Assembly (NCBI GenBank): GCA_023653785.1
Contig: JAMKCH010085005.1
Coordinates: 17,537 to 81,536, forward strand
From: Ophioderma brevispina
Lineage: Eukaryota; Echinodermata; Ophiuroidea; Amphilepidida; Ophiodermatidae
Reading direction: 5' to 3'
DNA length: 64,000 nt
The notes beneath the pieces were generated by a model. That model was not told where the DNA came from. It saw nothing but the letters and a program-made list of their open reading frames with translations, and did no database searches. Below, piece by piece: positions 58,227 to 64,000 of this stretch. A program made the position numbers and the translations under genes. Position 1 is the first letter of the stretch, and each line of letters begins with the position of its first letter.

Positions 58227-58740
58227 TACCAAAGCACAGTTAATTGGAGAGATCTTTGCGTCAAAGAGCTCTGGTTTGTTCAGAGCTCCCTGGCTTGTTC
58301 GCACCTTCAAGAGTGCAAGGATCGATATGAACCCCTCCACTGACATGCATGGCGCTAGGAAATTAGCTTACAAAGTGTCTTCGCCGTCCATGCGCTGAGT
58401 GGATGCGACAGAACCAGCAAGATGAGTCACTAAAATTCTTCTCTGATCAAGATTTTTGACAGTCCACAAGAAATACTGACGAACATTCTTGGTTCTTTGT
58501 CAAGTGCCTCAAACCATCAACAGACCTGAGACATTTGACCACCTGCATTTTTAGCAATGGCTCAAGTTAACTTTGGCAGCTTAACAGCTTTAACCTCAAC
58601 AAATATAGGAAATACGACCCAAACAGCAACTGTGGTTCAAGCCCAATTTATAGATCCACTCCGTAATTATGAATGCCGAGTCTTAGATTTAGAAAGAAGG
58701 GTGTTTTTGAAGAATTTTGGCTAGTCCTGGAGATTGTTAT
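58227..58740 (+). pseudogene. Right piece of the repetitive coding sequence split by the LTR element
   Basis: It continues 49240-49392. The plus strand reads VFAVHALSGCDRTSKM at 58377-58430, matching the HAxxGCDTTS motif that follows the HEEAD...SDTDV block in this family. A further frame (MAQVNFGSLTALT at about 58558, up to LERRVFLKNFG) follows. In-frame stops show decay. What the protein does is not known to me. Confidence 0.55.
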
Positions 58741-58744
58741 TCTC

Positions 58745-59170
58745 AAACCCGAAGTCTACCAGATCCCTGCACAGTGGCAATTGTCGCAAGATGTGATGAA
58801 TTGTTTGGGAATTGTGTGCCACCAATTCCATGTATAGGATTGCAAAGCAAACGTGCAGTTGGGCCGGTCCATGTTTAATTACCCTTTACGCATCTAAGAT
58901 TTCGCGAAAAGAATTAATAAAACAAGATACTTTTTTATTGACACCAATCAAATAACGCCTAAGTTTTATTTCTATGAGGTCACTAATTTATTTTTAATTA
59001 TGTTTCATTTTATTTTTTTGGGAGTCCGCATGAGTAAGACGTACGCCATGCCTTTCCTATATACAAGGTGAATCCACTTTGGACCTCTACACTGGATAGC
59101 GGGGAACTGGCGCAGCCGTTGAATAGTCGGCTGATTGAAAACCACTGACCTGGGCTCTAGCGTAAATGGA
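58745..59170. other. AT-rich stretch, nothing recognised
   Basis: No domain or clear repeat end. Confidence 0.35.
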
Positions 59171-59365
59171 AAAGGTCCTCCAAACAGAACCATGTGCGAA
59201 TATAGTCGTCTAGAATGTGGTTGAGTGACTTGCTAGTTTCTCTATCTGAACAGCATGTCGAAGGCCGGGGGGGGGGCAGGCGAGACATGGTCAGAAACTA
59301 GCAAGCGAAACATATCTCTAGACGACTATTATATACGCGAATGGTTTGTTTGGACACCTTTGCAC
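59170..59365. repeat. Fold-back repeat around a poly(G) loop
   Basis: ATAGTCGTCTAGA and CTTGCTAGTTTCT (59205-59242) pair with AGAAACTAGCAAG and TCTAGACGACTAT (59290-59330). The outer words GGTCCTCCAAACAGAACCAT and its degenerate complement extend the arms. The loop holds a G run at about 59268. Confidence 0.7.
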
Positions 59366-59369
59366 TCAC

Positions 59370-60675
59370 TGTAGCAATAGCGCGTCGAGCAAAGGATTAA
59401 ATGGACTTTTACACATAAAACTCCATTACTTCGGCACGCATTATTGGGGGGAAGACTCGTTAATAGATTTTAAACGAGGTTAAAAGGGAAACATAAGCCT
59501 AACTTTTTTTTCTGGTGTTAAATAAAAACACATCATACCAAAAAACAGATTCCTTCCTATATTCCATGTGTACGAGTCTATCACCCCAATAGAGAATCCA
59601 AGGGGTATAATCTACTAGATGTATTCGATCTTTGGGCATTCAGCTGATGTATTGTATATACTCCACCTATTGAACCTAAAACACCATCGAGGAAATCTGG
59701 GTTTTCCGGCTTAACTGTCGTCTTTGGTGTCAACAATACCTCAACCAAGACAAAGGGAATGTGTCCAGGTGTAAAGAAGCTGACTGTACAGTCCCCAATT
59801 TTCTTTACCCTCGTTCAGATACGATTATAATGCAGAATCCACCAGCCTGACACAACAGAAATTTATATTATTAAATGAGTGGACTCGTGAACAACATTAA
59901 GATTTTGGAATGTGGATTGTGCTTCCCGCGCCTTTAGGTTGAAATTAATGTGCATGTTTTTTGTTAACTGCACGCCACCCATTGCAGACACATCCTTCCT
60001 GGGGTGAAATTTGTGGGAAGCATTCCGACACCGACGCTGAGCACACTATATATTTCTTGGTGTTCTGCATCGGTATGCCATCACCAAAAATACCTTCTTG
60101 TTCCATTATTTTCATTTATCGAAGGTCGGATGACCGATTACAATGTCTGCCTGCTACGTTGTGACAGAGTTGGAAAGTCTTAGGGAGCTTAACTCTGTCA
60201 TTTTGCTATAGGTGTGGTGTCTATTTGGAATTAACGGCCGATTTCGGGATGATTAAAGTATACTTGTTTGTCGAATTGGGCTATTTTGAAATAGTCAATG
60301 TGTCATGGGACCGTCCGTTTGTGATTTCTTACAAAAATAAAAAAATAATGCAGTACCCGTTCTTTTGTGGCAAAATGAGTATAAGAAGTCCACGATAATT
60401 GGTATTCCCTACCATTAATTCTAACCTTGATTCCAGAGTATTAACAGTATGATAAATTTGGAATTAAAAAAAGAAAAAACCTAAAAAATTAAAAAAAAAA
60501 AAAAAAAAAGGTAATGACGCATTGACATATCATTCCTTATACGGCACAACAAGGCACAACCATAGCTTATGTATTTTAAATACAATCCTGCTTACGACAC
60601 CCATGATAACCGTACGCTGTGGCATTCAGCTGACAGACTTTTTTGTTTGTCTCGCACATAAGCTTCCCTTAATTA
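59370..60675. other. Stretch without a recognisable gene; poly(A) tract
   Basis: A poly(A) run lies near 60491-60509. The short frame at 59961-60164 has no domain. Confidence 0.4.
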
Positions 60676-60678
60676 CAG

Positions 60679-60792
60679 GATTAAATTATAATCGGCATTA
60701 TGGACAACCTGCCATGATCGCAACAACTCCCTATGGAGTTTGTTGCGATCCCTGGGCATGTGTCCTAATGGCGATTATAATTTAAATAATCC
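60679..60792. repeat. Small fold-back repeat
   Basis: Arms with GGATTAAATTATAATCG, ATGGACA-like and GATCGCAACAAACTCC-type words meet at a 4-base loop near 60733. The arms are imperfect, about 55 bp each. Confidence 0.75.
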
Positions 60793-60883
60793 CTTCCTCC
60801 CCCATACAATTTAACGGTGTTTCTACACCATTCCTATAGTATGTTTTCTTTTGTTTAAAAACAAAAAAACACCATTATTTTTT

Positions 60884-60945
60884 GCGGAAGTGTCATCGTC
60901 ATCTAGGCTAGCTAGATGACACTTCCGCAAAAATAGTGGTCATAT
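60884..60945. repeat. Short perfect hairpin
   Basis: TTTTGCGGAAGTGTCATC and GATGACACTTCCGCAAAA pair around a loop holding GCTAGC, giving a near-perfect stem of about 18 bp. Confidence 0.8.
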
Positions 60946-61019
60946 ATAACAAAAGACGGACAATAGATAATGATGAATGGGAAGAGGACTAGACGTTTAA
61001 TACATGGAATTAGCGTGTC

Positions 61020-61210
61020 TGAGTCCGCCGATTGAAACATGAGGAATAGTTTGGTTTTTTACCTATACAATATGGCGGGAAACAATGGCCTTGGTACACA
61101 ATAGAACAATCTGTGTGGAATATGGTGCAGCAGCAGTGGAATCTGCATTGTTTCCGCCATATTGTTAAGGTAAAAAGCAACTCCTGTTGTTTCACTCGGC
61201 GACCAGAGCT
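61020..61210. repeat. Fold-back repeat (CAATATGGCGG arms)
   Basis: The left arm (61024-61092, with TTTTTTACCTATACAATATGG) pairs with the right arm (about 61145-61205, ending TGTTTCACTCGGCG). A diverged related stretch follows at 61255-61330, suggesting a third partial copy. Confidence 0.7.
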
Positions 61211-61329
61211 CTGCTCGGCGATCATTCAACTGTGGGGCGGCAGCCCTCGATCTCCTCTGTAGAGGTCAGTGATTGAAACCACAGGAAGTTGGGTGCAATT
61301 TTTGGCCCTCGCGCAATATGGCTTCATCT

Positions 61330-62395
61330 AGATTAATTGCCAAAGTAAAGGTCCGCAGGAAATGAGATGATAAACCTAGTCGAAATCTTTTACGGGGGTC
61401 ATTTCCATTCCAATAATCAGGGCCGCCACAAAAAATAATACACCACCAGTGACAAACATCATTTGTGAAACTATATTGATTTTCAGGTCAGTTGCCATTA
61501 ATAGATTCGCACCAGTCGACGCTGGAATTTTCTATTACGCTCTAAAAAATCAATAGTGCACTAATGATGTCATCACCAACTCAAATATTGAATGGTTTCC
61601 TTTCCTTGCCCCTCCTGTAGACTTGACAAACAACCACATCAATTCTATTTGCATTTCCATGGGACGGCTTTAAGTGAACCATAAAATACATTGTAGAGGA
61701 ACAAAATCATTCAAGTCGACATCACCTTTTCTATTTGAACGCGGGTGAATCAAACAGTTATATAAAATGTAAAGGAATTTATTGGCAAGATGGGATTATT
61801 TATAATATAAATACGCTGAAAATATATACTTATCTTTAACTATTCACATATTTTCAACAGTCATTTCGCTTAACATAAGCTTAATAAAAGTTCAAAGTCT
61901 GCATATTCAATGTGTGTGATTAAGATCAATGAGGGGAAAATGGCTTCAACTTTGATAGCCATTGATAATATGGAGTTAAAGCTAGTAATTCAGGCATTCC
62001 CCTCATTCAAATTAACAGGAAACAGCTACTGATCAGAGTGACAATCAGGAAAACGGTTTCGTTTGCAAAAGGTCTATATCCTTTAGTTTTTTCCTATACA
62101 TTGCGCCCTGGAAGATAGGAATGTTTAATCAGCGGTATTTTGTTGATTCTATACTAGTTTTGCCTAAAAAAAACCAGGTAAAAAATTCGCCTGCTCGGCA
62201 CTAGGGCTTTACTTTTTTACTTCATCTTGTATGTCAGCCACGATGCATTCAACCATTTGTGCTTTCATGTTGGATTCATGGCCATTTTAAAATGGGTGCC
62301 CCAGATCATAATCCAAATTTTCATATGTTTAATCGCTTCAGCATGGAAACATAATTATCACTATCACCAAAAACATCTGATTACAAATTTTGAGT
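61330..62395. other. AT-rich stretch, nothing recognised
   Basis: No gene, RNA or repeat end identified. Confidence 0.4.
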
Positions 62396-62397
62396 AA

Positions 62398-62878
62398 ATG
62401 GGCCCAGCCGTTGGGCTAGTAAACGACGTTTTATCGTTGCATAAATGGAAAAAGGAAACCTTTCCTGTGCCTAAAAGAAAACCTGGCAAAGAACCGGGGG
62501 GGTTCTCACATTGGGAGGGAGTATGGGTAGCACTGATGTGTCTAGGTGCCAATGGGCACAGTTGTGTATACGTCGGTGAGGAGGACGTGATGGCGACCTT
62601 GTCTTGCAACTCAAACCTCAAGGAGGTCATGGGACTTCGGGTACCGAAGGGGAAGGGGGGGGAGAGGAAGGGGTCGAGGGCGAGCAGAAGGGGTAGGAGA
62701 AAAGGGGAGGAGGTAAAAGGGGGATGGAAAAGAATGGAAGAAGAGTGGGAAAGGGTGCGGTGGAGGAGTATGAAAAATAAAAGTAAGGTTGACGGTATGG
62801 TGTCTTTTCGTTTTTTTTTGTTTGCCTTTTTTGTCTTTTTGTGTTTTTTTGGTATTTTTCGGCCGAGGTTCCTTTCAG
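62398..62878 (+). other. Purine-rich stretch, open by composition
   Basis: A G/A-rich tract (62640-62780) followed by a T-rich tract (62810-62860) keeps a frame open without a recognisable domain. It precedes a LINE tail, so may be LINE or unrelated repeat sequence. Confidence 0.35.
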
Positions 62879-62879
62879 C

Positions 62880-63315
62880 GACGGAGGGTGGTCTTGGATT
62901 GGCCTACTGTGAACTACCCACAACCACTTTTGTGGCAATCTGGTGTCTCCGTTTCGGCCGGGCTGAAGTTTGGAGCCTGTGTAGAGAGTATCCTGTTATG
63001 TGGATCGAGACCGGACCATGAAGAGGAACTGGGGGATAGGCTGGATGGCATGGACTGGCTGGGCGTGTGACCAAAAGCACAGATGTATGGAGACGTTCCT
63101 CCAATTTCATCTTATGTTTCCCTAAGCGATGTGCCGGTCGCTGTACGAGTGCGATTGTGTCACGGTTGGAAGTTTCCGTGCCGGGCCAGGGGTCATCGCC
63201 CCTTTAGCTTACATTGATGTGATTGCTTGAGACACGCAGTGGGATCTGTAGGCATCCCCGAATTGGTGACGCGACGGCGAAAACGTTTTGGCGCTACATG
63301 GTGACAGCATTCGGC
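62880..63315 (+). pseudogene. LINE reverse transcriptase C-terminal tail, second copy
   Basis: The plus strand reads LKFGACVESILLCGS, DHEEELGDRLDGMDW, then YGDVPPISS-like, LHxCDCLRHAVGS-like (equivalent of YIDVxxRDT) and IPELVTRRR. It is the same tail as at 48400-49182, heavily decayed. Confidence 0.7.
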
Positions 63316-63437
63316 GCTGGCCATAGATAAATAGAAACTCAACGCTAACCCATGATCACTGGCAATTGCGTCATTTCATCATCAGCGGAAGCACAGACCT
63401 TGTGTCCCTTAGACTCTCACCAAAATTATCACTCAAT

Positions 63438-63520
63438 TATATAGAAGCTCCGCCGAAACTGGCGAGCCAGAACTAAATAAAGATGAAAAATACCGGTTCG
63501 AAACTCGCGACCTCATAAGG
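63438..63520 (-). repeat. Partial copy of the SINE found at 1833-2202
   Basis: TTATATAGAAGCTC, GAAACTGGCGAG, AATAAAGA and GAAAAATAC match the left arm at 1837-1895 in order, and CGGTTCGAAACTCG corresponds to the B-box region. Confidence 0.7.
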
Positions 63521-64000
63521 AAATGAAAGTTTCACAGTCCTTGAAGAAAGATAGCATCACTTATGAAGTAGCTTATAAAGTGCTATAATTCAAAGACAAA
63601 TTCGTGACCCACCTTTATATGATTTACAATTGAAAATGGCACAATAATCCCATTTTATGACTGGTAAAGTTAATCAATTGTTCCATTGTTAGGTTATGGA
63701 ATAAGAATTTACTTGATATTAGGCCAATTCCATGGAAAAATGCATTTCACACTTCAAAACATTAAAAAATGCAACATGGTGCAGCTTACAACTCAGCAAT
63801 GAAACAAAGAGCACGCAAGCTATACTCAAGATGCTTTAAGGGAAGGCTTCCCTGACAGGGATCCCTCCTAAGCCGACCATTGGGCAAAAGAAATATCGCG
63901 ATCATGGCTAAAGCTTTAATCAGAACAAGGGTCACTCAGGGGAGAAGATGCACAGTGAGAACTGAAATACATTTAAAAAACATTATTTTAAAAAAAAAAA
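63521..64000. other. AT-rich end of window, nothing recognised
   Basis: Noncoding in appearance, ending in a poly(A) run. Confidence 0.35.

Noticed and set aside
62398..63021. A 207-residue protein on the plus strand
   Set aside because: The first part is purine- and pyrimidine-rich low complexity. The last part overlaps LINE tail sequence in a different frame.

Overview
The window reads as intron- and repeat-rich nuclear DNA of an animal, most likely an invertebrate deuterostome such as an echinoderm, hemichordate or lancelet. It is AT-rich and carries no dense set of genes. It is packed with animal-type transposon debris: Jockey/CR1-like LINEs, Tc1/mariner, hAT-like and TTAA-bounded MITEs, tRNA-derived SINEs and one full-length LTR element. 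The best lineage clue is a Ty3/gypsy-type element whose integrase lies before its reverse transcriptase, the Gmr1-like order known from deuterostomes. The species cannot be fixed from sequence alone.

Only two host gene pieces are well supported, both on the minus strand. The first (about 11148-11583) is the first coding exon of a transcription factor with an HSIDGILG octapeptide, the repressor motif of Pax3/7 and paired-like homeobox proteins. A TATA box and a clean splice donor frame it. The second (41919-42641) is a terminal exon with a death domain, a splice acceptor and a candidate poly(A) signal. Weaker exon candidates lie at 43497-43745, 40454-40776 and 46403-46723.

Layout. 1-11 kb: MITEs and fold-back elements, including two SINE copies head to head (1833-2202) and an inverted repeat with 350-bp arms (8165-8955). 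11-16.7 kb: the octapeptide exon, then TTAA-bounded repeats. 16.7-18.1 kb: a CTCGCCG minisatellite and a Tc1 remnant holding a SINE. 20.5-30.3 kb: one LINE split by a GC-rich element built of TTCGGCA/TGCCGAA hairpins, which has grown to several kilobases by tandem and inverted duplication. 30.3-39 kb: TIR elements, some nested or abutting, and a Tc1 transposase remnant. 39.3-49.2 kb: LINE tails, a 286-bp hAT-like MITE and the death-domain exon. 49,393-58,226: a complete but decayed Gmr1-like retrotransposon (LTRs, PBS, gag, PR, IN, RT, RNase H, PPT, TACC target duplication), itself hit by a SINE and sitting inside another repetitive coding sequence. 59-64 kb: small fold-backs, a LINE tail and a SINE copy.

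Most long open frames here are chance or low-complexity frames. The mobile-element coding regions are broken by many one-base indels. That suggests age, but some may be assembly error, because even very similar duplicates differ mainly by single-base gaps.
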